Positions 38,451 to 48,234 of a stretch of DNA of 64,000 nt are shown in pieces. The notes under the pieces were generated by a model, which saw only the letters and a list, made by a program, of their open reading frames with translations, searched no databases and was not told the DNA's origin. Position numbers and translations under genes: made by a program. The stretch is from Synechococcus sp. A18-25c. GTDB lineage: Bacteria; Cyanobacteriota; Cyanobacteriia; PCC-6307; Cyanobiaceae. Location of the stretch: positions 372,001 to 436,000 of the forward strand of contig NZ_CP047957.1 in assembly GCF_014280035.1 (NCBI RefSeq), in the 5' to 3' direction. The stretch's first letter is position 1. Every line of letters starts with the position of its first letter.

Positions 38451-39370
38451 ATCGGCCGTCCTTGGCTTTCGTGATACGTGCGAATCAGGAGCTCCGCGAG
38501 CAGTCCGAAGCAGAACAACTGGATCCCCGCAAGCCCAAGCACCACGGCCATCGTCAACAAAGGACGGTTGCCGATGTCCGCGCCCATTAGCTTGATCACC
38601 AACAGGTAAGAGCTCGCGACAAGGCTGGTGGCAATGGCAATCAGTCCCCCGAATCCGAACACATACATGGGTCGGGTGAGAAAGCGCTTCATAAACCACA
38701 CCGTGAGCAGATCCATCAGCACGCGGAAGGTGCGGTCAATGCCGTACTTGCTGGTTCCGTATTGGCGGGCCCGGTGATTCACCTTCACCTCGGTAATGCG
38801 AGCCCCCTCGATGAAGGCCAGTGCGGGGAGAAAGCGATGCAGTTCCCCGTAGAGCCGCATGTCAGAGAGCACATCGCGGTCGTAGGCCTTCAGTGAACAG
38901 CCGTAATCGTGGAGCCGCACGCCGGTCACGCGGCCGATCAGTCGATTGGCCAGCCGCGAAGGGAGTTTGCGCTGAAGCTCCGCATCCTGGCGATCGAAGC
39001 GCCAGCCACTCACCAGGTCGAAGCCCTCACGCAGCTTGTTCAGCAGCTGTGGAATGTCGGCGGGATCGTTTTGAAGATCCCCATCCAGACTCACGATCAC
39101 TTGCCCCTGAGCGACATCGAAACCGGCGGCCATGGCTGCGGTCTGGCCGTAGTTCTTGCGCAGCAACACGCCGACCAGTTCGGGAACCTCGGCACTGATG
39201 CGCTCCAGAACATGGGAGGTTCCATCGGTCGACCCGTCGTTCACGAGCACCAGCTCGAAGCGTTCACCAGTCGGTCGAAGCGCTGTCAGGAGCTGCTCCA
39301 CCAGCTCCGGCAGGCTTTCCTCTTCGTTGTAAAGGGGAACCACGACCGAAAGGTCCAGCCCAGCCGTCAT
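38408..39370 (-). CDS. Family 2 glycosyltransferase (polyprenyl-phosphate sugar transferase type)
   Basis: A 320-residue GT-A enzyme with LSVVVPLYNEEESLPELVEQ at the N-terminus, NDGS at 44-47, the DXD-like Asp96-Asp98 (SLDGDLQNDP) and a DYGCSLKAY motif. Two C-terminal membrane helices lie near 232-255 and 267-290. This layout matches dolichol-phosphate-mannose-synthase-like or GtrB/ArnC-like enzymes that charge a lipid carrier with a sugar at the cytoplasmic membrane. The exact sugar is not predictable. It stands alone between unrelated genes. Confidence 0.88.
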   Translation of the reverse strand: MTAGLDLSVVVPLYNEEESLPELVEQLLTALRPTGERFELVLVNDGSTDGTSHVLERISAEVPELVGVLLRKNYGQTAAMAAGFDVAQGQVIVSLDGDLQNDPADIPQLLNKLREGFDLVSGWRFDRQDAELQRKLPSRLANRLIGRVTGVRLHDYGCSLKAYDRDVLSDMRLYGELHRFLPALAFIEGARITEVKVNHRARQYGTSKYGIDRTFRVLMDLLTVWFMKRFLTRPMYVFGFGGLIAIATSLVASSYLLVIKLMGADIGNRPLLTMAVVLGLAGIQLFCFGLLAELLIRTYHESQGRPIYRIRATLRGGRAT

Positions 39371-39452
39371 CGAAATCCGATCGATTTCAGAGCAACTTAA
39401 TCGGCGTCAGTGAACACACCTGCAGGCCAGAGCTTGATGGCCTGTTTTGCTC

Positions 39453-40193
39453 TCAGGGCAAGGTGCTCCCGTCATGGCAGCGAGTAACCCGCCCCGCCCC
39501 GCGTAGTTCCGCTCTGTAGTGGCTGGCCACGGGATGACCATCAGCAGGATCAAGGCTGTCGATGCCAATGCCATTGCGGCCATGGTCACGGCCAGAGCTG
39601 TGTAGGTACCGACCATCTCCCAGATGGATCCCCACATGGGTGCAGCGCTCCGGCTGGCCGAAGAAAATCAGATCACCCGGTCGCAGTTGGCCCGCATCCT
39701 GTGGGCTTACAGCCACCGGATGGCAGAACCGTTCCTGCTGGTAGGCATCACGAGGTAGCCAGATCCCGGCACTGGCGAAGGCGGTCTGAACCAGGCCGGA
39801 ACAGTCGAGATCAGGACCGATGGTCCCTCCCCAGAGATAGGTGTTGCGGCGCTTCGAGGCCATGGTCAGCCAGGCGAGAACGTCGCTGAGGCGAGCGCTG
39901 ATGGCATCGGCGCTGAGCAGATGGGGTTCCCAGGCAGAGCAGGCAACGGCCTGTCCATCCAGCTCGCTGAGGGACAGCCAACAGGGATAACCGTCCTCCA
40001 TCAGCACCACCCGCATCCGGTCGTGCGCGTCGGGCTCCAATGGTTCGATCACCTTGCAACGTCGACCTGCTGCTGCCTGGGTGGCCAGGCCCTCTCCATG
40101 GTTTTGGGCGTAACCATTGAGGTCACGACCCAGACTCCAGCAGCTGCCGACGCGGATGAGGTCCGGTGCGATCGGGGTGCCTAGGGTCGGCAT
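39453..40193 (-). CDS. NlpC/P60 family peptidoglycan endopeptidase with SH3-like N-terminus
   Basis: About 246 residues from the ATG at 40193 (a GTG at 40199 is also possible). The first 90 residues look like bacterial SH3 material. The catalytic domain has Cys133 (GPDLDCSGLVQTAF, numbered from the GTG), His188 (CTHVGIHLGDG) and His200. Such enzymes cut stem peptides of peptidoglycan. No signal peptide is visible, as in the cyanobacterial AvPCP-type enzymes. Only 17 bases separate its start from the divergent serine hydrolase. Confidence 0.88.
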   Translation of the reverse strand: MPTLGTPIAPDLIRVGSCWSLGRDLNGYAQNHGEGLATQAAAGRRCKVIEPLEPDAHDRMRVVLMEDGYPCWLSLSELDGQAVACSAWEPHLLSADAISARLSDVLAWLTMASKRRNTYLWGGTIGPDLDCSGLVQTAFASAGIWLPRDAYQQERFCHPVAVSPQDAGQLRPGDLIFFGQPERCTHVGIHLGDGRYLHSSGRDHGRNGIGIDSLDPADGHPVASHYRAELRGAGRVTRCHDGSTLP

Positions 40194-40210
40194 TGCCACA
40201 AGCCATTGCC

Positions 40211-41107
40211 ATGGCGTTCTACCGCCCCGAGCAGGGGATGCAGAGTCATCTCGCTGCGTTGATCGATCGGTTGGCGGATGATGGCCGTCCCGGCCTTCAT
40301 GACCAGATCTCTGTCACCTGGGTCCGTTATGACGGCTCTTCACCCACCAGTGGCAGTGGGATGGGTGCTGGATGGTCGGATCAAAAACAGCGTTATCCCG
40401 CCAGTGTCGTCAAGTTGATCTACGCGGTTGCCGCGGAGCATTGGCTGCAGCGAGATTTCATTCCCGACAGCGAAGAGCTTCGCCGCGCGCTTCTCGACAT
40501 GCTCGCTGATTCGAGCAACGACGCCACCGGGCTCATTGTCGATCTGCTGACCGGGACCACCAGCGGTCCGACGCTGCGCTCGCCGTTTCGAGAGCAATGG
40601 GAACAGCAACGCTTCGTCGTCAATGACTGGCTGCAAACCTTCGGATGGCCTGAGTTGGAGCACATCAACTGTTGTCAGAAAACCTGGGGAGATGGTCCCT
40701 ATGGCCGTGAGAAAGCGTTCTACCGGGGTGACAACAGCAATCGCAATGCACTGTGCACAGCTGCGGTCGGACGCATGCTCGAGGCGGTCATGACCGATGC
40801 GGTGCTGTCACCCCCCGCTTGCCAGCGCTTGCGTGATCGTCTTCTGCGTTCCCTGGATCTCACCGCACGCGCTGCGGATCCTGAGAATCAGGTGGATGGA
40901 TTTCTTGGAGGTGGTCTGCCGCCAAAGTCTCTCCTCTGGAGCAAAGCCGGGTGGATGAGTGAGGCCAGGCATGACGCGGCCTGGTGGATGGTGGAGGATC
41001 AACCCCCGACGCTTCTCATCGTCTTCTCTGAAGGCAGAAAACAAGCGGCAGACGAAGCGTTGCTGCCCAAAATCGCCAAAGCACTTGTTGCTTATCAGGC
41101 CATTTAA
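40211..41107 (+). CDS. Class A beta-lactamase-like serine hydrolase
   Basis: A 298-residue protein of the serine beta-lactamase/penicillin-binding fold. The SxxK is Ser65-Lys68 (PASVVKLIYAV), the second motif is SSND at 101-104 and the third is a KAG at 245-247 (SKAGWM) in place of KTG. There is no signal peptide. Antibiotic hydrolysis should not be assumed; a peptidoglycan or other ester/amide substrate is equally likely, and pairing with the NlpC/P60 gene suggests wall metabolism. Start at 40211 (MAFYRPEQG). Confidence 0.85.
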   Translation: MAFYRPEQGMQSHLAALIDRLADDGRPGLHDQISVTWVRYDGSSPTSGSGMGAGWSDQKQRYPASVVKLIYAVAAEHWLQRDFIPDSEELRRALLDMLADSSNDATGLIVDLLTGTTSGPTLRSPFREQWEQQRFVVNDWLQTFGWPELEHINCCQKTWGDGPYGREKAFYRGDNSNRNALCTAAVGRMLEAVMTDAVLSPPACQRLRDRLLRSLDLTARAADPENQVDGFLGGGLPPKSLLWSKAGWMSEARHDAAWWMVEDQPPTLLIVFSEGRKQAADEALLPKIAKALVAYQAI

Positions 41108-41126
41108 GAGCTTCTGTTCAATTCAA

Positions 41127-41215
41127 CGGAGAGGGAGGGATTCGAACCCTCGACAGAAGTTGCCTCCTGTAACTCCTTAGCAGGGAGCCGCTTTCAACCA
41201 CTCAGCCACCTCTCC
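41127..41215 (-). tRNA. tRNA-Ser (anticodon GCT)
   Basis: Minus strand. Acceptor GGAGAGG pairs with CCTCTCC, discriminator G. The long variable arm (ACAGGAG / CTTCTGT) is typical of serine tRNAs. The anticodon loop CTGCTAA gives GCT (41181-41179), reading AGC and AGT. T arm GGGTTCGAATCCC is perfect. CCA is not encoded. Confidence 0.96.
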
Positions 41216-41249
41216 AGCGGCCCGCCCACCCTATCAAGCTGACGTCCGA

Positions 41250-42455
41250 TCAGACCACCAGTCGCGGGAGGCGATGTTTGAAGCTGCATAGCACTTCCCA
41301 GGGGATGGACTGTGCCAGCTCCGCCCAATCCTGAGGGCGAATCACGTCCTGACCGTCTTGCCCCAGAAGTGTGACTACATCGCCAATCTCGACATCCGGA
41401 TGGTCGGTGACATCGAGCACCAGTTGATCCATGGTGATCGCCCCCACCTGAGCCAGGCTTCGACCACGGTGCAGCGCATGAATGCGTCCTGACAAACAAC
41501 GACTAACGCCATCGGCGTAGCCGATCCCAACCACAGCCAATCGACTCGGTCGGTCGGTGATGAAGCGGTGGCCGTAACTCACGCCAACGCCGGCATCCAC
41601 CTCCCGGATCAGGCTCACGCGCGCTTTCACAGCCATGGCCGGCTGCAGATCCAAGCTCTTTTCCAGGTGGGCACTAGGCGCATGGCCATAAAGGGCCAGC
41701 CCGACCCGCACTTGATCGTGATGCAGCGAGGCATGGCGGAGCGTTCCTGCTGAGTTGGCGAGATGGCGTTCCAGACCTTGAGCTCGGTGGGCACGCGTGA
41801 CCGCCTCGAAGCGCTCTTGTTGCAAGCGGGTGATGCGCTCAGCATCACCGTTCAGTTCTCCATCAGCCAGTGCCAGATGGCTGTAGACCGCACAGAGGTG
41901 CAATTGGTCAAGCTGAAGGATGGCGTCGGTCAGACGTTCGCCGTCCTCCCAGTTGCAGCCAAGGCGGGTCATGCCTGTATCAATCTTGAGCTGCACTGTG
42001 AAGCGGCGACCGCTACCGCTGGCGAGGTTCTGACAAAGCAGTGCTTCACGCATGCTGCTCAACGTTGGCATCAGTTGCCAGTTCAGACAGGCGCGCAGCT
42101 CCTCCGCCTGAGTCAGGTTGCCAAGCACCAGCACAGGTTGTTCCAGTCCCGCTCGGCGCAGTTCAATGCCTTCCTGCAGGGTGGCGACACCGAGGCTGCT
42201 GGCTCCACCGCAGATGGCTGCACGGGCCACGGTTTCAGCCCCATGGCCGTAGCCGTCTGCCTTCACCACTGCCATAAGAGCGCAGTCATCCGCCAGCAAT
42301 CGTTTGATGGCCCGTGCATTGGCCTCCACGGCCGCGACTGACACCTCCATCCAGGCACGCTGGCGAGGATCAGCCCCAACAACGCGTTCCGGGCCTGAAG
42401 CGCTGTTGGGTTCGGCGGACAAATCAGGCATGCGGGCCAGAGTAGTGAAGGTCAC
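41250..42455 (-). CDS. alr: Alanine racemase
   Basis: A 401-residue fold-type III PLP enzyme that makes D-alanine for peptidoglycan. The PLP lysine is Lys65 in AVVKADGYGHGA. The catalytic Tyr lies in VSYGHRF, and KIDTGMTRLG plus VGIGYADG are typical. The N-terminal 33 residues are unusual, and a start at 42431 (MPDLSAEP) is plausible. Lies 34 bases from tRNA-Ser on the same strand and is divergent from the HNH gene. Confidence 0.95.
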   Translation of the reverse strand: MTFTTLARMPDLSAEPNSASGPERVVGADPRQRAWMEVSVAAVEANARAIKRLLADDCALMAVVKADGYGHGAETVARAAICGGASSLGVATLQEGIELRRAGLEQPVLVLGNLTQAEELRACLNWQLMPTLSSMREALLCQNLASGSGRRFTVQLKIDTGMTRLGCNWEDGERLTDAILQLDQLHLCAVYSHLALADGELNGDAERITRLQQERFEAVTRAHRAQGLERHLANSAGTLRHASLHHDQVRVGLALYGHAPSAHLEKSLDLQPAMAVKARVSLIREVDAGVGVSYGHRFITDRPSRLAVVGIGYADGVSRCLSGRIHALHRGRSLAQVGAITMDQLVLDVTDHPDVEIGDVVTLLGQDGQDVIRPQDWAELAQSIPWEVLCSFKHRLPRLVV

Positions 42456-42505
42456 AAAGCTGACTTGGTGACCCCGTTAGCATGACGTGGATTCTTGGGG
42501 CTGGC

Positions 42506-43003
42506 ATGGGACAGGTTCTCGTCCTCAATGCGTCCTATGAACCGCTGAACATCACCACCTGGCGCCGTGCCGTCGTGATGATGATTAAAGGCAAGGCTGA
42601 AGGTCTTGAGCATGATTCGCAGCGACTGGTGCGCTCCGACCTGCATGTGCCCACCGTCATCCGTTTGCGTCAGTTCGTGCGGGTGCCGTTTCGTCGAATT
42701 CCTCTCACCCGCCGCAACCTCTTTCAGCGGGACAACCACACCTGTCAGTACTGCGGCAGTCGCGAGCAGCTTTCGATCGATCATGTGATTCCACGCAGTC
42801 GCGGGGGCCAAGACATCTGGGAGAACGTCACCACCGCCTGCACCAGTTGCAATGTCCGTAAGGGCAGTCGAACGCCAGATGAAGCGAACATGCCCCTGCA
42901 GCGTCCCCCGCGTCGGCCGTTGAGCAGTCTGAGTTTCGAGGCGGTTCGTCAGATCGATTCAGGTCGCCACCGTGAATGGGCGAAGTACGTCATTGGTGTC
43001 TGA
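42506..43003 (+). CDS. HNH endonuclease family protein
   Basis: A 165-residue protein. An N-terminal module (MGQVLVLNASYEPLNITTWRR) is followed by an HNH core with zinc-type Cys80 and Cys83 (CQYCG), Asp92-His93 (SIDHVIPRSRGG), Asn107 and Cys112, Cys115 (CTSCN). This type is widespread and conserved in cyanobacteria as a single-copy chromosomal gene, not linked to mobile elements. Substrate and role are unknown. The start at 42506 is chosen because homologues open with MGQVLVLNASYEPL-like text. Confidence 0.88.
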   Translation: MGQVLVLNASYEPLNITTWRRAVVMMIKGKAEGLEHDSQRLVRSDLHVPTVIRLRQFVRVPFRRIPLTRRNLFQRDNHTCQYCGSREQLSIDHVIPRSRGGQDIWENVTTACTSCNVRKGSRTPDEANMPLQRPPRRPLSSLSFEAVRQIDSGRHREWAKYVIGV

Positions 43004-43014
43004 TGGCTGCGAGG

Positions 43015-44118
43015 TCAATCGTCGGACTGTTCGCTCAATGCTTCCAGTTTGCTGCGTTGTTCTTCCGCGACGCAGGCTTCGATCACGTCCTCCATCTGTC
43101 CTTGAAGCACTGGATCAAGGCTGAAATTGCGACCTAGGCGATGGTCGGTGACGCGGTTGTCTTTCGCGTTGTATGTGCGGATTTTTTCGCTGCGATCCCC
43201 TGTGCCCACCTGGGCGCGACGGGCTGAACTCTCGCGTTCATTAGCTTCGGCTAATTGCCGCTCGTAGAGCTTGGCCCGGAGGATCTCCATGGCCCGCTCC
43301 CTGTTCTGCAGCTGTGACCGCTCCTGCGTGCAGAACACCCGGATGCCGGTCGGCTTGTGCAGCAAGTCAACCGCGGTCTCCACCTTGTTCACGTTCTGTC
43401 CTCCGGCACCGCCTGAACGGGCTGTGCTGATGTCCAGGTCACCGGGATCGATCTGGACTTCCACAGGATCCGCTTCCGGCATCACGGCCACGGTTGCCGT
43501 CGAGGTGTGAACGCGTCCTTGAGATTCCGTTGCGGGAACCCGCTGCACCCGGTGCACGCCGGCTTCAAATTTCAGTGCGCTGAACACGGCGTCACCCTTC
43601 ACGGACAGAATCAGCTCGCGATACCCCCCCAGGTCTGCTTCGCTGGCGCTGACAGGTTGCACACTCCAGCCCCGACGGCTGCTGAACCGCTCATACATTC
43701 GTGCTAAGTCACCCGCCCAAAGACAGGCTTCGTCGCCACCGGCACCCGCTCGGATTTCGAGCATGACACTGCGTTCATCACGGGGGTCCCTTGGTAGCAA
43801 TGCCAGTGTCAGTTGTTGAATCAAGGCGTCGTGGCGGGCATCCAGAGCCTCCAGCTCCTGCTGAGCGAGCTCCTCCATCTCTGAGTCCCCGCGGCTTTCG
43901 CGGAGCAATGACCGCGCCTGGTCCCGTTCATGAATCACGGTTTGCAGAGCTGCGTAGTCGAGCACCAGGGGTTCCAGCCGCGAACGCTCTTTGGCGATTG
44001 TCTGCAGACGTTCAGGATCCGCTGCCACATCAGGGTCAGCGAGCTGACGTTCCAGGTTCTGGAAACTGCTGGTGGCCGCGTCGAGGCGACTATTCAGGGT
44101 TGAAGGATCCATCGCCAC
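43015..44118 (-). CDS. prfA: Peptide chain release factor 1
   Basis: A 367-residue factor recognising UAA and UAG. The stop-codon reading motif PAT is at 195-197 (RVPATESQ) and the catalytic GGQ at 239-241 ([15 protein letters not shown]). Lies after the rpmE terminator at the end of the ribosomal cluster. It may be transcribed by readthrough or by its own promoter. A start two codons later (MDPSTLNS) is possible. Confidence 0.97.
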   Translation of the reverse strand: MAMDPSTLNSRLDAATSSFQNLERQLADPDVAADPERLQTIAKERSRLEPLVLDYAALQTVIHERDQARSLLRESRGDSEMEELAQQELEALDARHDALIQQLTLALLPRDPRDERSVMLEIRAGAGGDEACLWAGDLARMYERFSSRRGWSVQPVSASEADLGGYRELILSVKGDAVFSALKFEAGVHRVQRVPATESQGRVHTSTATVAVMPEADPVEVQIDPGDLDISTARSGGAGGQNVNKVETAVDLLHKPTGIRVFCTQERSQLQNRERAMEILRAKLYERQLAEANERESSARRAQVGTGDRSEKIRTYNAKDNRVTDHRLGRNFSLDPVLQGQMEDVIEACVAEEQRSKLEALSEQSDD

Positions 44119-44162
44119 AGGGGCACTGTCTTGAGCGGGAATGGACAGGAAAGTTCAAACAG

Positions 44163-44201
44163 AAAAAAGCCCCGAAAGCAGAGAAGAATCTGCTTTCGGG
44201 G
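44163..44201 (-). terminator. Intrinsic terminator after rpmE
   Basis: CCCCGAAAGCAGA (44170-44182) and TCTGCTTTCGGGG (44189-44201) form a perfect 13-pair stem with a six-base loop. On the minus strand it is followed by CTTTTTTC. It lies 22 bases after the rpmE stop and separates the ribosomal cluster from prfA. Confidence 0.95.
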
Positions 44202-44223
44202 TTCTGAATCAAGAGACTCCAAT

Positions 44224-44481
44224 TCAGGAATCGGCCTTGGTGTCGCTGGTCTTGTCGTTGGATGTGGCGCTGGTGCTGCCCATTCCGTATTTGCGCATGA
44301 AGCGATCCACACGTCCTTCGGTATCCAGAATTTTCTGGGTGCCGGTGAAGAACGGATGGTTGCCGCTCCAGACGTCGACGTGGATTTCGGGTTGGGTGGA
44401 GCCAGTGGTCATCACCACTTCCCCGTTGCAGATCACCTTGGCATCGGGATACCAGGTGGGATGGATGTCGGACTTGGGCAT
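44224..44481 (-). CDS. rpmE: 50S ribosomal protein L31
   Basis: An 85-residue protein with the L31 pattern (IHPTWYPDAKVICNGEVV, VDVWSGNHPFFTGTQK, RVDRFMRKYG). Only one Cys remains, so this is the C- (zinc-free) type. The final 17 residues are a Ser/Thr/Asp-rich tail (SATSNDKTSDTKADS). It is eight bases downstream of rpsI and the last gene before the strong terminator. Confidence 0.95.
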   Translation of the reverse strand: MPKSDIHPTWYPDAKVICNGEVVMTTGSTQPEIHVDVWSGNHPFFTGTQKILDTEGRVDRFMRKYGMGSTSATSNDKTSDTKADS

Positions 44482-44489
44482 GACAGAGA

Positions 44490-44894
44490 TCAGCGCTTGG
44501 AGAACTGGGGAGCCTTGCGAGCTTTCTTGAGGCCGTACTTGCGACGTTCCTTGGCCCGGGGGTCACGGCTGAGGTGTCCTTCCGTCTTGAGAGGCTTGCG
44601 ATTGTCAGCGGATAGCTCGCACAGCGCGCGGGCGGCACCTTGCTTGATGGCGTCGGCTTGGCCGGTGAGTCCACCGCCACGAACGTTCACCAGAACGTCG
44701 TATTCAGCGATGAGCCCAAGGGTCTGCAGCGGAGCCTTGACGGCTGCGATGTAAGCAGGGTTGTAATTGAGGTAGTTATCGCCCGGACGACCATTGATGG
44801 TGATCGTGCCGTTGCCGGGGACGAGGCGAACACGAGCAACGGAGGTCTTGCGGCGACCGGTGCCCCAGTAGACGACAGAATTGGAAGTGCTCAT
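44490..44894 (-). CDS. rpsI: 30S ribosomal protein S9
   Basis: A 134-residue protein with [38 protein letters not shown], and the C-terminal [18 protein letters not shown] that reaches the P-site tRNA. Its start overlaps the rplM stop by four bases (ATGA), giving coupled translation of the L13-S9 pair. Confidence 0.97.
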   Translation of the reverse strand: MSTSNSVVYWGTGRRKTSVARVRLVPGNGTITINGRPGDNYLNYNPAYIAAVKAPLQTLGLIAEYDVLVNVRGGGLTGQADAIKQGAARALCELSADNRKPLKTEGHLSRDPRAKERRKYGLKKARKAPQFSKR

Positions 44895-45343
44895 TGGGCG
44901 GAAGCGGCGGGATCGAGCTGCAGGGGCTGGGGCTGCTGGGCGGCGTGGGGATGCTCGGCACCCTTGTACACCTTGAGCTTGCGGAACATCTGGCGTCCCA
45001 GAGCATTGTGGGGAAGCATGCCTTTAATGGCTTTCTCCACAATGCGCTCGGGGAGTCGCTCTTGGAGGTGGGCGAAAGTCTCAACCTTCATGCCACCGGG
45101 ACGACCGGAGTGACGGCGATACAGCTTCTGCTGTGACTTGTTGCCACTGACGCGCACCTTGTCGGCATTCACGACAACGACGAAATCGCCGGTGTCCAGG
45201 TGGGGGGTGTAACTGGCTTTGTTCTTGCCGCGAAGCACGGAAGCCACTTCGGTCGCGAGGCGGCCGAGGGTTTGATTCTCAGCGTCCACCAGATACCACT
45301 GGCGTTCGATCGAATCGATGGAAGGGACGGAGGTCTTGTTCAT
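44891..45343 (-). CDS. rplM: 50S ribosomal protein L13
   Basis: A 150-residue protein: [46 protein letters not shown] and [23 protein letters not shown]. The last 20 residues are a Gln/Pro/Ala-rich tail not seen in E. coli L13. The 153-base gap to truA contains a palindromic CCTTGA/TCAAGG hairpin (45468-45483) and no clear promoter. Confidence 0.97.
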   Translation of the reverse strand: MNKTSVPSIDSIERQWYLVDAENQTLGRLATEVASVLRGKNKASYTPHLDTGDFVVVVNADKVRVSGNKSQQKLYRRHSGRPGGMKVETFAHLQERLPERIVEKAIKGMLPHNALGRQMFRKLKVYKGAEHPHAAQQPQPLQLDPAASAQ

Positions 45344-45496
45344 CGCGCCGGCACGCCGGTTCGGTTATGCCCCGTCGCATGACGACGAAGCTGGGCAGGG
45401 AGCATCAGTGACGCCGTGGCGTTCTGACTAGAGCTCAAAGATCGACTTTACCTGTCCGAGGGGCTCCCCTTGATCAATCAAGGAAGAATCGTTCGT

Positions 45497-46366
45497 TCAG
45501 GCATGGTGTGGCCAAGGTGGTGGATCCGGGGGCGGATCTTCCGAGGCCAAAAAATACGTCGGTTGACAATCGTACCAGCCGCCCTTGCTAAAGATCTCCT
45601 CGGGGTACCCAGCGCGCAGCAGGCACAGACCCTGGGCCGGTGCTCCATCTTTCACTTCATGCCGTCGACGTTCACGCCAGCGTTGCTCGAAGTGTCGCAG
45701 GGTCAGTCGGTGTTCTCCCACAGCCACCAGTTGGCCCATGAGCAAGCGAACCATGCCATACAGGAATCCACTGGCCTGGATCTCGACATGAATTAGATCT
45801 CCCGCGCGCTGAATGCAAACGTCTTGAATCGTGGTGCGGGAGTGTGCGCGTCGACTGCCGGCGCGCTGAAACGCTGCGAAGTCGTGGCTGCCAAGCAGGC
45901 CTTGCAGCGCCTGCTTCATCACCTGTTCATCAAGCCGCGCCTGGTAGCGATGCCAGCTCCACGGTGCAAGAAACAGGTTGGGGCGACGACCGTTGTAAAC
46001 GGTGTAGCGATAGCGCCTGTAACTCGCGGAATAGCAGGCATGCCAGTCGAGCGGTCGCTCCACTGCCTCACGCACTCGGATCGAACCAGGCAGTCGCCCG
46101 TTCAACGCTGGTGCCCATCGGCTCGCGGGGATGGGACCACTGCAATCGAAGTGGACCACCTGTCCAGCGGCATGAACTCCGGAATCGGTGCGACCGGCGG
46201 CCACGCTGTTCACAGGCCGGAGGGGATCCAGGGCTGCGATCGCGTCATCAAGGACGCCTTGAACGCTGGTGCCCTGACGCTGCCGTTGCCAACCGCAAAA
46301 AAAAGACCCCTCGTACTGAAGACTGAGGGCAATGCGTCGTGGACGATTGCCCTCAAGTTCAGTCAA
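45497..46366 (-). CDS. truA: tRNA pseudouridine synthase A
   Basis: A 289-residue enzyme modifying uridines 38-40 in tRNA anticodon stems. The catalytic Asp61 lies in [15 protein letters not shown]. The [15 protein letters not shown] and [11 protein letters not shown] motifs follow. The N-terminal part contains a run of eight T on the coding strand within GSFFCGW, a potential slippage site. Embedded between rplQ and rplM, as is common in cyanobacteria and Gram-positives. Confidence 0.96.
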   Translation of the reverse strand: MTELEGNRPRRIALSLQYEGSFFCGWQRQRQGTSVQGVLDDAIAALDPLRPVNSVAAGRTDSGVHAAGQVVHFDCSGPIPASRWAPALNGRLPGSIRVREAVERPLDWHACYSASYRRYRYTVYNGRRPNLFLAPWSWHRYQARLDEQVMKQALQGLLGSHDFAAFQRAGSRRAHSRTTIQDVCIQRAGDLIHVEIQASGFLYGMVRLLMGQLVAVGEHRLTLRHFEQRWRERRRHEVKDGAPAQGLCLLRAGYPEEIFSKGGWYDCQPTYFLASEDPPPDPPPWPHHA

Positions 46367-46410
46367 GAAGTCAGTTGCGGATCGCTTGGAAATGCTGATA
46401 CCAGTCAGTC

Positions 46411-46761
46411 TCAGACCAGTTCAATGATGGCCATCTCGGCATTGTCACCACGGCGACGAACCGTTCGAGTGATGCGGGTGTAACCGCCCTTGCGATCGCT
46501 ATAACGCTCTGGAGCCTTTTCAAACAGGGCGTGCACCAGCTGTTTGTCGTACACATAGCCCAGTACCCGGCGACGGGAGGCGAGGCTGCCTTCCTTGGCA
46601 AGGGTGATCATCCGTTCTGCCTCATCACGAAGCGCCTTGGCACGCGCTTTGGTGGTGGTGACGCGACCTTCGCGGATCAGCTGCGTGGTCAGGCCACGCA
46701 ACATGGCCTTGCGTTGGTCAGCGGGGCGACCCAGCTGCGGGACTCGGCATTGGTGACGCAT
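46411..46761 (-). CDS. rplQ: 50S ribosomal protein L17
   Basis: A 116-residue protein opening [33 protein letters not shown]-like, with the conserved basic N-terminus and KGGYTRI near the end. It follows rpoA by 40 bases, the standard alpha-operon order. Confidence 0.97.
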   Translation of the reverse strand: MRHQCRVPQLGRPADQRKAMLRGLTTQLIREGRVTTTKARAKALRDEAERMITLAKEGSLASRRRVLGYVYDKQLVHALFEKAPERYSDRKGGYTRITRTVRRRGDNAEMAIIELV

Positions 46762-46801
46762 GGTTCTGTCGGGACTGGAGGCGTATGAAAGGGGAATGAA
46801 A

Positions 46802-47740
46802 TCAGGCGCTGGTGCGGCTCTGAGGAATCTGGATGCCGATGCGCTCGAGAGCCTCGATCACTTCGTCAGCAGACTTGGAACCGAAGTTCTTGATTTCCAA
46901 CAGGTCCTCGTAGCTGAAGCCCATCAGATCGGAAACCGAATTGACCTGCGCGCGCTTCAGGCAGTTGTAAGCACGCACTGACAGATTCAGCTCCTCGAGA
47001 GGAATTTGAGCTTCTGCTGTGGGTTCGGGTTCTGCCGGAACCTCTTCCACCATGGTCACGGTGGCCAGGGGTTGGAAGAGTTCAATCAGCTGATTGGCCG
47101 ATTGAGCAATGGCGTCATCGGGTGTGATGGAGCCATCGGTCACCACCTCCATCCGCAGACGCTCGCGAGCGGATCCCCCTTCTGCGACAGCGGTTTCATC
47201 AATGGTGAAATTCACCCGGTGGACGGGCATGAACACCGCATCGATCTGGAGAAGATCGATGGCGCTGGTGTCTTCGCTATGGCGATCCACTGGGCGATAG
47301 CCCACGCCGCGCTCAACGTGGACTTCCAGCTCCAAGCTGTAGCCCTCACTGACGGTGGCGATCACGCGCTCTCCGTCAACAACTTGAACTTGAGAGGAGA
47401 ACTGCAGGTCCTTGGCTTTCACCGTGGCGGGCCCGGCAACGATCAAGCGACCGATTTCCAGTTCGCTGGTGCGGCTGTTAACCGTGATCTGCTTGCAGTT
47501 CAGCAAAATGTCGAGCACATCTTCCCGAACTCCGGGGATGGTGGCGTACTCATGATTGACACCGGCGATGCGCACGGCCGTCACGGCTGTGCCCTCGAGG
47601 TTGCCCATCAGCACCCGACGAAGCGAATTGCCAAGCGTCGTGGCTTGACCACGTTCCAGCGGGCCGATGAGAAACACACCGGTCTGGGAGCGATCGTCAG
47701 CGATCTGATGCTCGATACGGTCGATCTGGTATTGCAGCAC
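46802..47740 (-). CDS. rpoA: RNA polymerase alpha subunit
   Basis: A 312-residue subunit. The N-terminal assembly domain (residues 1-230) has [23 protein letters not shown] and GREDV-like turns. The C-terminal domain (about 245-312) has [19 protein letters not shown] and [12 protein letters not shown] with the HhH pair that binds UP elements and activators. A Pro/Glu-rich linker joins them. It lies between rpsK and rplQ. Confidence 0.98.
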   Translation of the reverse strand: MLQYQIDRIEHQIADDRSQTGVFLIGPLERGQATTLGNSLRRVLMGNLEGTAVTAVRIAGVNHEYATIPGVREDVLDILLNCKQITVNSRTSELEIGRLIVAGPATVKAKDLQFSSQVQVVDGERVIATVSEGYSLELEVHVERGVGYRPVDRHSEDTSAIDLLQIDAVFMPVHRVNFTIDETAVAEGGSARERLRMEVVTDGSITPDDAIAQSANQLIELFQPLATVTMVEEVPAEPEPTAEAQIPLEELNLSVRAYNCLKRAQVNSVSDLMGFSYEDLLEIKNFGSKSADEVIEALERIGIQIPQSRTSA

Positions 47741-47784
47741 GGTCTGAGGCGGGGGAGAGAGGGACCTGAACAGGGACGCGTTGA

Positions 47785-48177
47785 TCAGACGCGACGACGC
47801 TTGGAACGACGGCAGCCGTTGTGGGGCAGCGGAGTCACGTCGCGGATCAGCGTGATTTCAAGACCTGCAACTTGAAGGGCTCGAATGGCGGTTTCGCGAC
47901 CTGAACCAGGTCCACGCACCAACACTTCGATCTGACGCATGCCCTGTTCGAGCGCACGTCGGGCAGCCGCTTCAGCTGCGGTTTGGGCGGCGAAGGGAGT
48001 GCCTTTGCGAGCACCCTTGAAGCCACTTGCACCAGCCGACGACCAGGAAATGACTTCTCCGGTGGTGTCGGTGATCGACACGATCGTGTTGTTGAAGGTG
48101 CTCTGGATGTGAGCAACGCCGTTGGGGACGTTGCGCTTGGCCTTCTTAGGACCTGATTTCTTGACGGTTTTGGCCAT
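47785..48177 (-). CDS. rpsK: 30S ribosomal protein S11
   Basis: A 130-residue protein with [41 protein letters not shown] and the C-terminal [12 protein letters not shown]. It forms the 30S platform with S18 and S6. Located between rpsM and rpoA. Confidence 0.97.
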   Translation of the reverse strand: MAKTVKKSGPKKAKRNVPNGVAHIQSTFNNTIVSITDTTGEVISWSSAGASGFKGARKGTPFAAQTAAEAAARRALEQGMRQIEVLVRGPGSGRETAIRALQVAGLEITLIRDVTPLPHNGCRRSKRRRV

Positions 48178-48234
48178 GGGCCTGCAGTTAGAGAGGGCTT
48201 ATGGAACAGAAAGATTCGATCTGCCGAGGAAGGC

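Noticed and set aside
39411-39445. CAGGCC/GGCCTG inverted repeat followed by TTTT on plus
   Set aside because: It would terminate plus-strand transcripts, but no plus-strand gene precedes it; on minus there is no T-run.
41127-41215. tRNA-Ser as an attachment site
   Set aside because: No repeated 3' end or mobility gene in the neighbourhood.
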